Assembly (NCBI GenBank): GCA_036558905.1
Contig: DATBER010000024.1
Coordinates: 1-64,000, forward strand
Length of the DNA stretch: 64,000 bases
Origin: DASXRA01 sp036558905
GTDB lineage: Bacteria > Actinomycetota > Actinomycetes > Mycobacteriales > Jatrophihabitantaceae
Reading direction: 5' to 3'
The number at the start of each line of letters is the position of its first letter. Positions within the stretch are counted from its first letter, which is position 1. The notes beneath the pieces are model-generated. The model saw only the letters and a program-made list of their open reading frames with translations, did not search any database and was not told where the DNA came from. Made by a program: the position numbers and the translations under genes. Shown here one piece after another: positions 49,020 to 58,013 of this stretch.

Positions 49020-51319
49020 CCTCGCCGACGATCAAGGCCTACGCCGAGCGGCTCGCCGGTCCCGAGAACGCGGCCCGGCGCACCGTCGCCGGCCTGGTCG
49101 CGTCCGCGCTGGCGGTGCTGCCACTGCACGAGGTCTTCACCGACTGGGCCTGGCTGCCGAACGTGTGGGTGGCGATGCTGCTCACGATCGGACCGGCCGC
49201 CCTGCTGCGGGTGCGCTACCCGGCCCGGGGCATCCACCTGCTGCCCGGCCTCGCCATCACGGTCGTGTTCCTGACCGTGCGGTTCGTGCCGGATCACGCC
49301 TGGGGCGGGTTCTTGCCGCTCGGCAAGGCGTGGTCGGACGTCGCGGTGCTCAATCGCGATTTCCACGACACGATCCGCGACGGCTCGGCCCCGCTGCACT
49401 CCACCGAGGCCATCCGCATGGTGCTGGCCGCGCTACTGGTGCTGCTGGCGATGGCGGTCGATCTGGTTGCGGTCGTGGCCCGCCGCCCGGCACTGGCCGG
49501 CGTGCCGTTCCTGCTGCTGTTCACGCTCGCCGGGGCGATGCCGCGGCACGCGGTCGGCTGGTTCTGGTTCGCCCTGGCTGCCCTGGGCTACCTGCTGCTG
49601 CTCAGTTCGGACGCCCGAGACGAAGTGTCGCGGTGGGGCCGGCTGATGCCGCACGCGGCCGGGGCGTCCAGCGCCGCGGTGAAGGCGCTGACCGGGCGGC
49701 GGATCGCGGTGATCGCCATCGTGGTTGCGCTGGCCGTGCCGTTGGTGCTGCCGATCCGCAAGAGCAACCTGCTGGCCGACGCGCTGCACGGCACCCACGG
49801 CGGCGGAGGCGGTGGCGGTGTCAGCCTGGACCCGTTCGTGCGGCTCAAGGGTCAGCTCGACCGGCGCAATCCCACCGAACTGCTCCAGGTCGATACGTCC
49901 GGCCTCGGCGCGCACCGCCCGCTGTACCTGAGCCAGGTGGTCCTGGACTCCTACGACGCCTCGGGATGGCACCAGGGCAGCAAGGGCCGGACCGAGTCGC
50001 TGGCCTCGACCTCGTTCGGTGTCGAGCCGAACAGCACGCGGATCGACGAGCCGTTCCAGTACTCGGCGACGATCACGATCGAGGGCCTGGAGGACGTGGC
50101 TGCGCCGGTGTTCCAGTCGCCTTCCCACATCGAAGGGCTGTCCGACAACTGGGGTTGGAGCGAGCAGGACAGCGCCCTGTTCGGGGGAACCATCCGGCAC
50201 GGCGAGAGCTACACCGAGACGGTGATGGAACCGCAACCGTTGCCGACGACGCTGGCGCGATCCAAACCGGTCAACACCGACCCCGACCTGCAGCGCTGGC
50301 TGCAGACTCCGGCCACCATGCCCTCCGCGGTCGTGAGCAAGGTCAGCCAGCTGACCCGGAGCCAGAGCTCGCCCTATGCGAAGGCCCTCGCGGTCTTCAA
50401 GTACTTCGGCCCCGAGAACGGCTTCGTCTACAGCCTGAGCACCAAGACCGGCGACTCCGGTAGCGACCTGGTCGACTTCCTGCACAACAAGGCCGGGTTC
50501 TGTCAGCAGTACGCGGCGGCCATGGCGATCATGCTGCGGATGGCCGGCGTCCCGTCGCGGGTGGTGGTCGGCTATACCCACCCGGCACCGGACAAGGAAG
50601 GCAAGTTCGTCGTCACCACGAACGACGCGCACGCCTGGGTCGAGGCGTACTTCGCCGGTGCCGGCTGGATACCCTTCGACCCCACCCCGCTCGTCGGCAG
50701 CGACGCCGGTCGCGCCGCGCAGATGTCCTGGGCACCGAAGGCCGCGCAACCTACGGTGACCGTGCCGTCGGCCAGCGCCGGTAGCAGCGGGTCGAGCGTC
50801 AACAACGGGCGCCGGATCACCCTCGAGAACCAGGGTGGGGCCGGCGTGAAGGTGCGGGGCGACAGCGGTCCGCCCGCCTGGGTCGTCTGGCTGGTACTCG
50901 GAATCGCCGGTCTGATCGTCCTGGCGATCCTGCTGCCGGGTGCGGTACGCCTTTGGCGGCGCCGAGCCCGGCTACGGGCCGCGGCCCGCGATCCCGATCC
51001 GCTCTGGCAGGAGCTGGCCGACACCGCCGTCGACCTCGGCTACGTGTGGTCGCCGGTGCGCACCCCGAGACAGGTGGTGACCTGGCTGCGGCGCGAGGGC
51101 GTCTCCGGCGAGGCCGACAGCTCGCTGCGGACGCTGGCCGGAGCCGTCGAGGTGTCGCGCTACGCCGGGTCCCGGACGGCGGTCGCCAACAAGGAGTTGC
51201 TCGGTGACCTGCGCCGGGTCGAGGTCTCGCTGCGGGCGACGCGCACGCCGTGGGAGCGGGTACGGGCCCGGCTGCTGCCCGGATCACTGGGCTGGCTGCA
51301 GCGTCGGCGCCGGCACTGA
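49016..51319 (+). CDS. TgpA-like membrane transglutaminase
   Basis: This 767-aa membrane protein has six or more N-terminal spans (to about residue 255), an external transglutaminase-like domain, one C-terminal span (VVWLVLGIAGLIVLAILLPG) and a cytoplasmic DUF4129-like tail. The catalytic triad is visible as C496 (GFCQQYAAAMA), H539 (DAHAWVEAYF) and D555 (GWIPFDPTP). A Gly run (GGGGGGG) follows the last N-terminal span. Substrates are unknown; relatives are essential or envelope-linked in Pseudomonas. ATG 49016 overlaps the DUF58 stop. Confidence 0.92.
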   Translation: MTSPTIKAYAERLAGPENAARRTVAGLVASALAVLPLHEVFTDWAWLPNVWVAMLLTIGPAALLRVRYPARGIHLLPGLAITVVFLTVRFVPDHAWGGFLPLGKAWSDVAVLNRDFHDTIRDGSAPLHSTEAIRMVLAALLVLLAMAVDLVAVVARRPALAGVPFLLLFTLAGAMPRHAVGWFWFALAALGYLLLLSSDARDEVSRWGRLMPHAAGASSAAVKALTGRRIAVIAIVVALAVPLVLPIRKSNLLADALHGTHGGGGGGGVSLDPFVRLKGQLDRRNPTELLQVDTSGLGAHRPLYLSQVVLDSYDASGWHQGSKGRTESLASTSFGVEPNSTRIDEPFQYSATITIEGLEDVAAPVFQSPSHIEGLSDNWGWSEQDSALFGGTIRHGESYTETVMEPQPLPTTLARSKPVNTDPDLQRWLQTPATMPSAVVSKVSQLTRSQSSPYAKALAVFKYFGPENGFVYSLSTKTGDSGSDLVDFLHNKAGFCQQYAAAMAIMLRMAGVPSRVVVGYTHPAPDKEGKFVVTTNDAHAWVEAYFAGAGWIPFDPTPLVGSDAGRAAQMSWAPKAAQPTVTVPSASAGSSGSSVNNGRRITLENQGGAGVKVRGDSGPPAWVVWLVLGIAGLIVLAILLPGAVRLWRRRARLRAAARDPDPLWQELADTAVDLGYVWSPVRTPRQVVTWLRREGVSGEADSSLRTLAGAVEVSRYAGSRTAVANKELLGDLRRVEVSLRATRTPWERVRARLLPGSLGWLQRRRRH

Positions 51320-51372
51320 CCCGACGCGGCGACGGGCGCGGTCGCCCGGCCGGGTGGCCCGCCGGACACGCA

Positions 51373-51402
51373 GCCAGCCTGACCCAGACGGGTCAGGCTG
51401 GC
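51373..51402. terminator. Perfect 13-bp stem, bidirectional terminator
   Basis: GCCAGCCTGACCC (51373-51385), loop AGAC, then the exact complement (51390-51402). It sits 53 bp past the transglutaminase stop and before the convergent DUF3040 stop. There is no long T-run, as usual at this GC content. Confidence 0.75.
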
Positions 51403-51476
51403 ATCAGAAAGCAGATAGTGGCCGACCAGAGGCTGGAGGCCGGAGCACGACCGCGACCGGACGGCCTCCCCCGCGC

Positions 51477-51851
51477 CTACTCCTCGTCGAAGCGCTTGCG
51501 CAGCCGGTCTTCCATCCGCGACCGGACGCCCGGACGGCGGCTCTTGGACCCGCCGTCGCCGACCTCCGGATTGCGGCCGGGAGACTTCGAGGTGAGCATC
51601 GTGGCGACGTAGACGCAGGACGCGACGATCAGCACGAATCCCACGACGCCGAGCACGATCAGCTTGGCGAGCAGCCCGACCAGCACAACGGCCAGTCCGG
51701 CCAGAACCCCGATCGTGGCGATGATGATCCAGCGACGGGTATGCAGTCGTGAGCGCCCGGCGCGCACCGCAGAGGCGAACTTCGGGTCTTCTGCGTAAAG
51801 CGCCTGCTCGATCTGTTCGAGGAGCCTCTGCTCGTGCTCGGAGAGCGGCAC
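51477..51851 (-). CDS. DUF3040 membrane protein
   Basis: This 124-aa actinobacterial protein opens with the family motif PLSEHEQRLLEQIEQALYAEDPKFAS. Two membrane spans follow (WIIIATIGVLAGLAVVLVGL and LIVLGVVGFVLIVASCVYVA) and then a basic/acidic tail. GTG 51851 follows AAGGAGGGCACG, a strong ribosome site. It is commonly found near the dcw cluster in actinobacteria; its function is unknown. Confidence 0.92.
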   Translation of the reverse strand: MPLSEHEQRLLEQIEQALYAEDPKFASAVRAGRSRLHTRRWIIIATIGVLAGLAVVLVGLLAKLIVLGVVGFVLIVASCVYVATMLTSKSPGRNPEVGDGGSKSRRPGVRSRMEDRLRKRFDEE

Positions 51852-52063
51852 CGTGCCCTCCTTACGTCCTTCCGCTGATGCCCCGTTCAGGCCATCAGCC
51901 GGGCGGCCTGCGATCCAAGTGTTCGAATCAGCCCTCGGTTGAGAGTTGACACTGTCGAGCATACGAGCCCAGTGCCTCCGGCGAAAGTTAACCGGCCGTC
52001 CAGGTGTGAGGTTTCCCATCACAACGGCGGTTTGCCGACCCTCATCCGACCCTCAACCGGCTC

Positions 52064-53314
52064 TCAACCGGCGTGGCGGTGGGCGGAAGGTCCCCGTTCG
52101 GGCCCGCGGACGAGCGTGGCCGGGCGCAGGGCCGTCGGTCCGAACCGGGCCTGAGCGGCGTCGGCGACCTCGTCGACCGCGCCACCGGCCGGCGCGACGT
52201 CGTCCAGGGTGAGCTGGCGTGGGGTGTCGGCGGCCTCGCGGAACTGCTCGGCCTTCACGCCGACCAGCCGGATCCGCGGACGGTCGAGGTTGAGGCTGCG
52301 GTACAGGTCCAATGCGATCTCGTGCAAGGTGGCCGTCGAGTCGACCCAGTCGGCGACGGTACGTACCCGAGTGACCGTGCGGAAGTCGGCGAACCGGATC
52401 TTGATGCCCACCGTGCGGGCGACCCATTGGCGCTCGCGCAGACGCTGGCCGACCTCGCCGGACAGCCGAAGCAGCTCCCGGGAGATCTCGGCCTCGTCGG
52501 TCAGGTCGACGGCAGTCGTGTGGTCGGCGCTGATCGACTTCTCGACCTCGTGCGGCTCGACATCGCGGGGATCGCGACCTGAGGCCAGTGCGTGCAGATG
52601 CTCGGCGACCGCGACGCCCACCGCGCGACGGAGCGTGTCGAGCGGGATGCCGGCCAGGTCGCCGACGGTCCGGACGCCGAGCCGGTGCAGCGGCTGCGCG
52701 GTGCGGGCGCCCACCCCCCACAGCACGGTGACCGGCAGCGGATGCAGGAAGGTCAGCGTGTCGGCCGCCGGCACGAGAAGCAGCCCGTCCGGCTTGCACC
52801 GCGCCGAGGCCAGCTTGGCCACGAACTTGGTCGATGCGACGCCGACCGAGCAGGTGAGTCCCAGGTCGTCGGCCACCCGGGCCCGGATGCGGCGGGCGAT
52901 CTCCAACGGCCGGCCGAGCAGCCGCTGCGCGCCGGTGACGTCGAGGAACGCCTCGTCCAGCGACAGCGGCTCGACCAGCGGCGTGACGTCACGCAGGATC
53001 GCCATGACCTGGCCCGACACCTGGCTGTAGGCGGCCCGATCGGGCGGCAGCACGACGGCGTGCCGGCACAGCCGCAGCGCCTGGCCCATCGGCATGGCGC
53101 TGCGGACGCCGAACCGCCGAGCCTCGTAGGACGCCGCCGCGACGACACCCCGGGTGGAGCCGCCGACGATGACCGGCTTGCCGCGCAGCTCGGGACGGCG
53201 GCGGATCTCGACGCTGGCGAAGAAGGCGTCCATGTCGACGTGCAGGATCGAGCATCCGGTGTCGTCGCCGTCGGTCGGCCCGGCGGCGCGCGGAACGTCA
53301 GCGCTGCGGCCCAT
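52064..53314 (-). CDS. dinB: DNA polymerase IV (Y family)
   Basis: This 416-aa translesion polymerase has the catalytic acidic residues in HVDMDAFFASVE (D27) and LSLDEAFLDVT (D120, E121). Palm/finger segments include VVAAASYEARRFGVRSAMPM and CSVGVASTKFVAKLAS, followed by a helix-hairpin-helix thumb and little-finger domain. QLTLDD near the C-terminus may be a beta-clamp-binding motif. ATG 53314 lies 4 bp after the methyltransferase stop, making it the last gene of an operon whose first promoter carries two LexA boxes. Confidence 0.95.
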   Translation of the reverse strand: MGRSADVPRAAGPTDGDDTGCSILHVDMDAFFASVEIRRRPELRGKPVIVGGSTRGVVAAASYEARRFGVRSAMPMGQALRLCRHAVVLPPDRAAYSQVSGQVMAILRDVTPLVEPLSLDEAFLDVTGAQRLLGRPLEIARRIRARVADDLGLTCSVGVASTKFVAKLASARCKPDGLLLVPAADTLTFLHPLPVTVLWGVGARTAQPLHRLGVRTVGDLAGIPLDTLRRAVGVAVAEHLHALASGRDPRDVEPHEVEKSISADHTTAVDLTDEAEISRELLRLSGEVGQRLRERQWVARTVGIKIRFADFRTVTRVRTVADWVDSTATLHEIALDLYRSLNLDRPRIRLVGVKAEQFREAADTPRQLTLDDVAPAGGAVDEVADAAQARFGPTALRPATLVRGPERGPSAHRHAG

Positions 53315-53318
53315 GGTG

Positions 53319-54107
53319 TCAGCCCGGACGCCGGGCCAGCACGTGCACCCGGCTGGCGATCTCGCGGAACGGTGAGCGCCCGGATGCGAGCTGCTCCAAC
53401 TCGGCCAGCGCCGCGCCGTCCGAACTGGCGGGCGGCGCCTCGGGATCGGCGCCCGGGACGAGTTCGGTGAACACGCCGACGCCGTGCACCTGCTCGACGA
53501 CCAGGCCGAGCTCGGCGCACCGCGCCTGGACCGCCGACAGGTCGAGCACGGTCGGCGCCGCGGCGGCGAGGGAGCGCAGCTCGAGCAGCGCGGTGCCGAC
53601 GTCGCCGGCCAGGGCGCGGGTCAGCACGCTGGCCACCGGGTTGCTGATCAGGACGCTGACCAGGCCGCCGGGGCGGACCGCGGCGGCGACACCGGCCAGG
53701 GCGACCTGCGGGTGGTCGACCTCCTCGAGCACGCCGTGGGCCAGGGCCAGGTCGAACGAGGCCGGCGCCAGCTCGGGCACCGTGCCGCTGAGCTCGGCGA
53801 GCGCCTCGACGTCGCCGGGCACCGCGTGCACCAGGTCGTCGACGCCGGCCTCGGCCGCCCGCCGCCGCAGCGTGGCCAGCGCGTCGGGGCTGACGTCGAC
53901 CACTGTGACGCGCGCGCCGGCCTGGGCCAGCGGGACGGCGGTGCTGCCGCTGCCTCCCCCGCAGTCGAGCACGGTGGGCACCGCGCCCGGCCCGGCAACC
54001 GAGCGCACCGCGTCGGAAAGCAGCTGCACGACGAGCCGCTGCCGCAACGGGGCGCCACGTTCGCGGCGACTGGTGGTCTCCACGGTGCGAACACTAGTGC
54101 CCGACAC
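53319..54107 (-). CDS. SAM-dependent methyltransferase (class I)
   Basis: This 262-aa protein has a Rossmann methyltransferase fold: motif I VLDCGGGSGSTAVPLAQ, then VTVVDVSPDALATL, LAHGVLEEVDHP and LVSVLISNPVASVL. The substrate is not readable; CmoA/UbiE-like small-molecule or tRNA targets are possible. Two GTG starts are open: 54107 and 54083. Neither has a Shine-Dalgarno site; TAGTGT 7 bp before 54083 could serve a leaderless transcript. It lies between the HEPN-type gene and dinB, 4 bp from the latter. Confidence 0.85.
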   Translation of the reverse strand: MSGTSVRTVETTSRRERGAPLRQRLVVQLLSDAVRSVAGPGAVPTVLDCGGGSGSTAVPLAQAGARVTVVDVSPDALATLRRRAAEAGVDDLVHAVPGDVEALAELSGTVPELAPASFDLALAHGVLEEVDHPQVALAGVAAAVRPGGLVSVLISNPVASVLTRALAGDVGTALLELRSLAAAAPTVLDLSAVQARCAELGLVVEQVHGVGVFTELVPGADPEAPPASSDGAALAELEQLASGRSPFREIASRVHVLARRPG

Positions 54108-54128
54108 CGACAGCAGCGTGGACCAGAC

Positions 54129-54563
54129 TCAGCTCGCCAGGGGCGTGGCCAGCAGACCCAGCGACTGCTCAACCAGCACCAGGAACTGTTCGGCGGCGTG
54201 CACCTGGTCGTCGGCGTCGCGGGCCGACACTGCGCTGCGCGCTCCGGCCTCGACGGCCGCCCGCTGGCCGGCCGTCCCGGCGAAGTAGGCCGACCACGCG
54301 GCCAGCTCGGGAGCGACTGCGTCGACGAGTACCCACGCGCTGACCAGCCGCCGCTTCCCCGCCGGCCGGGCCCGTTCGGCAAATAGCGCCGCGGCGCCCC
54401 GCAGGGCGGCGAGATGGGCCAACCGGAACTGCTCGGCCGGATCGGCCTGGCTCTCGGCGTCGCGCAACATCGCCCGGGCGTGTTCGATCAGCGAGGCGGC
54501 GGAACGGCTCGCCGGAGGCCGTAGGGTGGCGACGGCACGTGCGGGAACGGACCGGGTGGCCAT
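54129..54563 (-). CDS. SAV_6107-type HEPN domain protein
   Basis: This 144-aa helical protein matches the actinobacterial SAV_6107 HEPN family: SLIEHARAMLRDAESQADP, then FRLAHLAALRGAAALFAERARP, SAWVLVDAVAPELAAWSAYFA and ARDADDQVHAAEQFLVLVEQ. The Rx4-6H motif of HEPN ribonucleases is not evident, so catalytic activity is uncertain. ATG 54563 follows AAGGGAGATCCGCCC. It is the first gene after the twin LexA-box promoter and is followed by a methyltransferase and dinB on the same strand, making it a likely SOS gene. Confidence 0.85.
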   Translation of the reverse strand: MATRSVPARAVATLRPPASRSAASLIEHARAMLRDAESQADPAEQFRLAHLAALRGAAALFAERARPAGKRRLVSAWVLVDAVAPELAAWSAYFAGTAGQRAAVEAGARSAVSARDADDQVHAAEQFLVLVEQSLGLLATPLAS

Positions 54564-54580
54564 GGGCGGATCTCCCTTGT

Positions 54581-54596
54581 TCGAACTTCTGTTCGA
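54581..54596. promoter_or_regulatory. LexA (SOS) box 1
   Basis: TCGAAC-TTCT-GTTCGA is a perfect match to the actinobacterial LexA consensus TCGAAC-N4-GTTCGA. It lies directly downstream of the proposed -10 element and covers the expected transcription start, 17 bp before the SAV_6107-type gene. Confidence 0.88.
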
Positions 54597-54625
54597 ACAG
54601 TAGCGCGAACGTATGTTCGAGGCAA
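54597..54625 (-). promoter_or_regulatory. Promoter of the SAV_6107-methyltransferase-dinB operon
   Basis: Minus-strand TTGCCT (-35, 54625-54620) and TACTGT (-10, 54602-54597) are separated by exactly 17 bp. The LexA boxes fill the spacer and the start region, an arrangement suited to tight SOS repression. Confidence 0.7.
54605..54620. promoter_or_regulatory. LexA (SOS) box 2
   Basis: GCGAAC-GTAT-GTTCGA matches 11 of the 12 fixed consensus positions and keeps the CGAAC-N4-GTTCG core intact. It lies in the spacer between the proposed -35 and -10 elements, centred 24 bp from box 1. Confidence 0.82.
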
Positions 54626-54637
54626 GCGGATACGGCG

Positions 54638-55840
54638 CTAAGCCGACAGCACGTCGACAACCTCGCCGATGACGACCACCGCCGGCGGGTGTAGCTCGCG
54701 CCGCTGCACGGTCTCGGCCAGCTCGCCCAGCGCCGCCCGGACGATGCGCTGCCCGTCCAGCGTCGCTCGCTCGATCACGGCCGCCGGGGTGCCGGGCTCG
54801 CGGCCGTGCGTCAGAAGCGCCTTCACGATCAGGTCCAGATGCTCGATCGCCATCAGCAGCACGAGGGTCGACGCCTTGGCCAGGGCGCCCCAGTCCAGGC
54901 CGGTGTCGGGCGGGCGTCCCGGGTCGAGGTGCCCGGACACCACGGTGAAGTCGGCGGCCAGGCCCCGGTGAGTCAACGGGATACCGGCCATCACCGGTGC
55001 GGCCAGCGCCGACGTCACGCCGGGGACGACGGTCACCGGTACGCCGGCCGCCAGGCAGGCCAGCCACTCCTCGCCGCCCCGGCCGAACACGAACGGGTCG
55101 CCGCCCTTGAGCCGGACCACGCGCTGGCCGGCCCGGGCCCGGTCGACCAGCACGGCGTTGATCTCGTCCTGGGTCAGGTTGTGCCGGTGGGCCGACTTGC
55201 CGCAGTCGATCACCTCGACCTCGGGTGGCAGCTCGGCCAGCAGCGCGCGCGGCGCCAACCGGTCGACCACCACCACATCGGCGCCCATCACCAGACGCCG
55301 GCCCCGCACGGTGATCAGCTCGGGGTCGCCCGGTCCCCCGCCGACCAGCGCGACCGATCCGGTGGCCGCCGGGCGGTGGGCGCGCAGGGGCAGCTCGCCC
55401 AGGTCCAGCGCGGCGCTGATCGCATCGCGCAATGCGACGGCCCGGCGTGGGTCGTCGCCGCCCGACACGGCCACGGTCACGCCGTCGCGCCGGGTCGCGG
55501 ACATCGTCCGGGCGGTGCCGCCGCCGGCCGAGTCGGCGCGGATGCAGTAGATCCGCTGCTCGGCGGCCACCGCGGCCACCGCGGCGTTCACCTCGGCCGA
55601 GTCGGTGCAGGCCAGCACCAACCAGGCCCCGTCGACATCACTCGGCCGGAACGGGCGCGACGTCACGCGCGCGGAGAGTCGTTGCAGCCGGTCCGAGACG
55701 TGCGGTGCCACGACCTCGATCACCGCACCGGAGTCGGCCAGCCGCTCGGCGCGCCGGGTGGCGATCTGCCCGCCCCCGACGACCAGCACACGCCGTCCGG
55801 CGACGTCGAGCAACAACGGGAAGCCGGTCATCGGGGTCAT
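54638..55840 (-). CDS. cysG: Siroheme synthase: precorrin-2 dehydrogenase fused to uroporphyrinogen-III methyltransferase
   Basis: This 400-aa bifunctional enzyme makes siroheme precursors for the sulfite reductase. The N-terminal NAD-binding domain (GRRVLVVGGGQIATRRAERL, about 1-150) is a SirC/Met8-type dehydrogenase. The C-terminal domain is a SUMT methylase with VALVGGGPGDPELITVRG, VVRLKGGDPFVFGRGGEE and the VVPGVTSALAAPVMAGIPLTHRG region. ATG 55840 overlaps the cysN stop by 4 bp. Its place at the end of the cysCDN operon ties it to sulfite reduction rather than cobalamin synthesis. Confidence 0.92.
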   Translation of the reverse strand: MTPMTGFPLLLDVAGRRVLVVGGGQIATRRAERLADSGAVIEVVAPHVSDRLQRLSARVTSRPFRPSDVDGAWLVLACTDSAEVNAAVAAVAAEQRIYCIRADSAGGGTARTMSATRRDGVTVAVSGGDDPRRAVALRDAISAALDLGELPLRAHRPAATGSVALVGGGPGDPELITVRGRRLVMGADVVVVDRLAPRALLAELPPEVEVIDCGKSAHRHNLTQDEINAVLVDRARAGQRVVRLKGGDPFVFGRGGEEWLACLAAGVPVTVVPGVTSALAAPVMAGIPLTHRGLAADFTVVSGHLDPGRPPDTGLDWGALAKASTLVLLMAIEHLDLIVKALLTHGREPGTPAAVIERATLDGQRIVRAALGELAETVQRRELHPPAVVVIGEVVDVLSA

Positions 55841-57093
55841 TGTGACGGCGCGGCGACCATTCCGGCGGCCACGGTGGCGCCGCCGTCCTCGTCGACGAGC
55901 AGGAACGCGCCGGTCGAGCGGTTCAGCTGGTAGGGGTCGACTGGAACCGGCTCGGCCGTACGCAGGCGTATGGCGCCGATGTCGTTGAGCTGCAGTTCGT
56001 CGCTCTGGTCGTGCTTGAGGGTGGTGATGTCCAGGCGGGTCTCGACGGCGTCGACGATCGCCGGCACGTCGCGGGTGCCGTGCCGCAACGCGAAGCGGTC
56101 GCCGGCCCGCAGCGGCTGCTCGGCCAGCCAGCAGACCGTGGCGGTCAGCGAACGGGCGACGGTCGGGCGCGGGTCGCGGTCGACCGCAATCAGATCGCCC
56201 CGGGCGACGTCTATGTCGTCGGCCAGCCGAACTACCACCGAGCGGCCCGGCGCCGCCTCGTCGAGCGAACCGTCGGGCGTGTCGATACCGGCCACGGTCG
56301 AGGTGCGCCCCGACGGCAGCACGACGACCGCGTCGCCGTCGCGCAGTGCCCCGGCCTCGACCCGCCCGGCATAGCCGCGATAGTCGGGGTGCTCGGCCGA
56401 GCGTGGTCGCACCACCATCTGCACGGGGAACCGGGCCGGCACCTCGGCGCCCGTCGACGACTCGATCCGCTCGAGGTGGTCGAGAAGCGACGGGCCGGCG
56501 TACCAGCCCGTCCGGGTCGAGCGCTCGACCACGTTGTCGCCGCCCAGCGCCGCCACCGGGATCGGGGTGAACGAGTCCAGGCCGAGGCTGGCCGCCGCCG
56601 CAGCGAAGTCGCCGACGATCGAGTCGAACACCGGCTCGGCGTAGTCGACCAGATCCATCTTGTTGACGGCCAGCACGACGTGCTCGACGCGCAACAGCGC
56701 GGCCACGGCGGCGTGCCGCTTGGTCTGGTCGAGCACTCCATTACGGGCGTCGACCAGGATTACCGCGACGTCGGCGGTGGACGCGCCGGTGACGGTATTG
56801 CGGGTGTACTGCACGTGACCGGGTGTGTCGGCCAGCACGAACGTGCGGTTGGCCGTCGCGAAGTACCGGTACGCGACGTCGATCGTGATTCCCTGCTCCC
56901 GCTCGGCCCGCAGCCCGTCGACCAGCAGGGCGAGGTCGGCGCCGTCGTAGCCCCGGCGCTCGCTGGCCACCTCCACGGCGGTGAGCTGGTCGGCCAGCAC
57001 CGCCTTGGCGTCGTGCAGCAACCGGCCGACCAGGGTGGACTTGCCGTCGTCCACCGAGCCGGCGGTCACGACCCGTAAGAGCTGTCCCGGCAC
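55837..57093 (-). CDS. cysN: Sulfate adenylyltransferase GTPase subunit
   Basis: This 418-aa elongation-factor-like GTPase couples GTP hydrolysis to APS formation with CysD. G motifs are TAGSVDDGKSTLVGRLL, LADTPGHVQYTRN and AVNKMDLVDY; beta-barrel domains follow. There is no fused APS kinase; that is the separate cysC gene. GTG 57093 shares one base with the cysD stop (TAGTG). It is coupled to cysG by a 4-bp overlap. Confidence 0.95.
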   Translation of the reverse strand: MPGQLLRVVTAGSVDDGKSTLVGRLLHDAKAVLADQLTAVEVASERRGYDGADLALLVDGLRAEREQGITIDVAYRYFATANRTFVLADTPGHVQYTRNTVTGASTADVAVILVDARNGVLDQTKRHAAVAALLRVEHVVLAVNKMDLVDYAEPVFDSIVGDFAAAAASLGLDSFTPIPVAALGGDNVVERSTRTGWYAGPSLLDHLERIESSTGAEVPARFPVQMVVRPRSAEHPDYRGYAGRVEAGALRDGDAVVVLPSGRTSTVAGIDTPDGSLDEAAPGRSVVVRLADDIDVARGDLIAVDRDPRPTVARSLTATVCWLAEQPLRAGDRFALRHGTRDVPAIVDAVETRLDITTLKHDQSDELQLNDIGAIRLRTAEPVPVDPYQLNRSTGAFLLVDEDGGATVAAGMVAAPSQ

Positions 57094-58013
57094 TAGAAAT
57101 AGCCCTTGCGTTTGCGGTCTTCCATCGCGGCCTCGCTGACCCGGTCGTCGGCCCGGGTCGCGCCCCGCTCGGAGATCGTGGACGCGGCCGTCTCGACGAC
57201 GACGTCGGCCACCGTGTGCGCGGTGGAACGGATCGCGCCGGTGCACGTGGCGTCGCCGACCGTTCGGTAACGCACCGACTCGGTCGTGACCACGTCGCCC
57301 TCGCCGGGCTGCGTCCACGGCGTGACGGCCAGCAGCATGCCGTCGCGCTGGAACACCGGCCGCTCGTGCGCGTAGTAGATGCTCGGCACCTCGATGCCTT
57401 CACGCTCGATGTAGGCCCAGACGTCCAGCTCGGTCCAGTTCGAGATCGGGAAGACGCGTACGTGCTCGCCGGTGCGGTGCCGGCCGTTGTAGAGGTCCCA
57501 CAGCTCCGGCCGCTGGTTGCGCGGGTCCCACTGGCCGAAGTCGTCGCGGACGCTGAAGATGCGCTCCTTGGCCCGCGCCTTCTCCTCGTCGCGGCGCGCC
57601 CCGCCCAGGACGGCGTCGAAGCGGTGCTCGTTGATGGCGTCGAGCAGGGTGACGGTCTGCAGCGGGTTGCGCGGCTGGCCCGGCGTCTCGCGCACCCGGC
57701 CGCGATCGATCGACTGCTGGACGCTGGCGACCACGAGCTTCACCCCGAGCTGGGCGACATGCCGGTCGCGGAACTCGATGACCTCGTCGAAGTTGTGCCC
57801 GGTGTCGACGTGCATGACCGGGAAGGGCACCCGGCCCGGCCAGAACGCCTTGGTGGCCAGGTGCAGCATCACGATCGAGTCCTTGCCGCCCGAGAACAGC
57901 AGCACCGGCCGCTCGAACTGGCCGGCCACCTCGCGCAGGATGTGGATCGCCTCGTCCTCGAGGTCGCTCAGCCAGGAACGGGTGGCAACAGGACGGGTCG
58001 CGACGGCGGTCAT
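57093..58013 (-). CDS. cysD: Sulfate adenylyltransferase small subunit
   Basis: This 306-aa catalytic subunit of ATP sulfurylase forms APS from ATP and sulfate. The PP-loop is LLFSGGKDSIVMLHL, followed by HVDTGHNFDEVIEFRD, GGARRDEEKARAKERIFSVR and the C-terminal ATDDRVSEAAMEDRKRKGYF-like tail typical of CysD. ATG 58013 overlaps the cysC stop by 4 bp. It acts as a complex with CysN. Confidence 0.96.
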   Translation of the reverse strand: MTAVATRPVATRSWLSDLEDEAIHILREVAGQFERPVLLFSGGKDSIVMLHLATKAFWPGRVPFPVMHVDTGHNFDEVIEFRDRHVAQLGVKLVVASVQQSIDRGRVRETPGQPRNPLQTVTLLDAINEHRFDAVLGGARRDEEKARAKERIFSVRDDFGQWDPRNQRPELWDLYNGRHRTGEHVRVFPISNWTELDVWAYIEREGIEVPSIYYAHERPVFQRDGMLLAVTPWTQPGEGDVVTTESVRYRTVGDATCTGAIRSTAHTVADVVVETAASTISERGATRADDRVSEAAMEDRKRKGYF

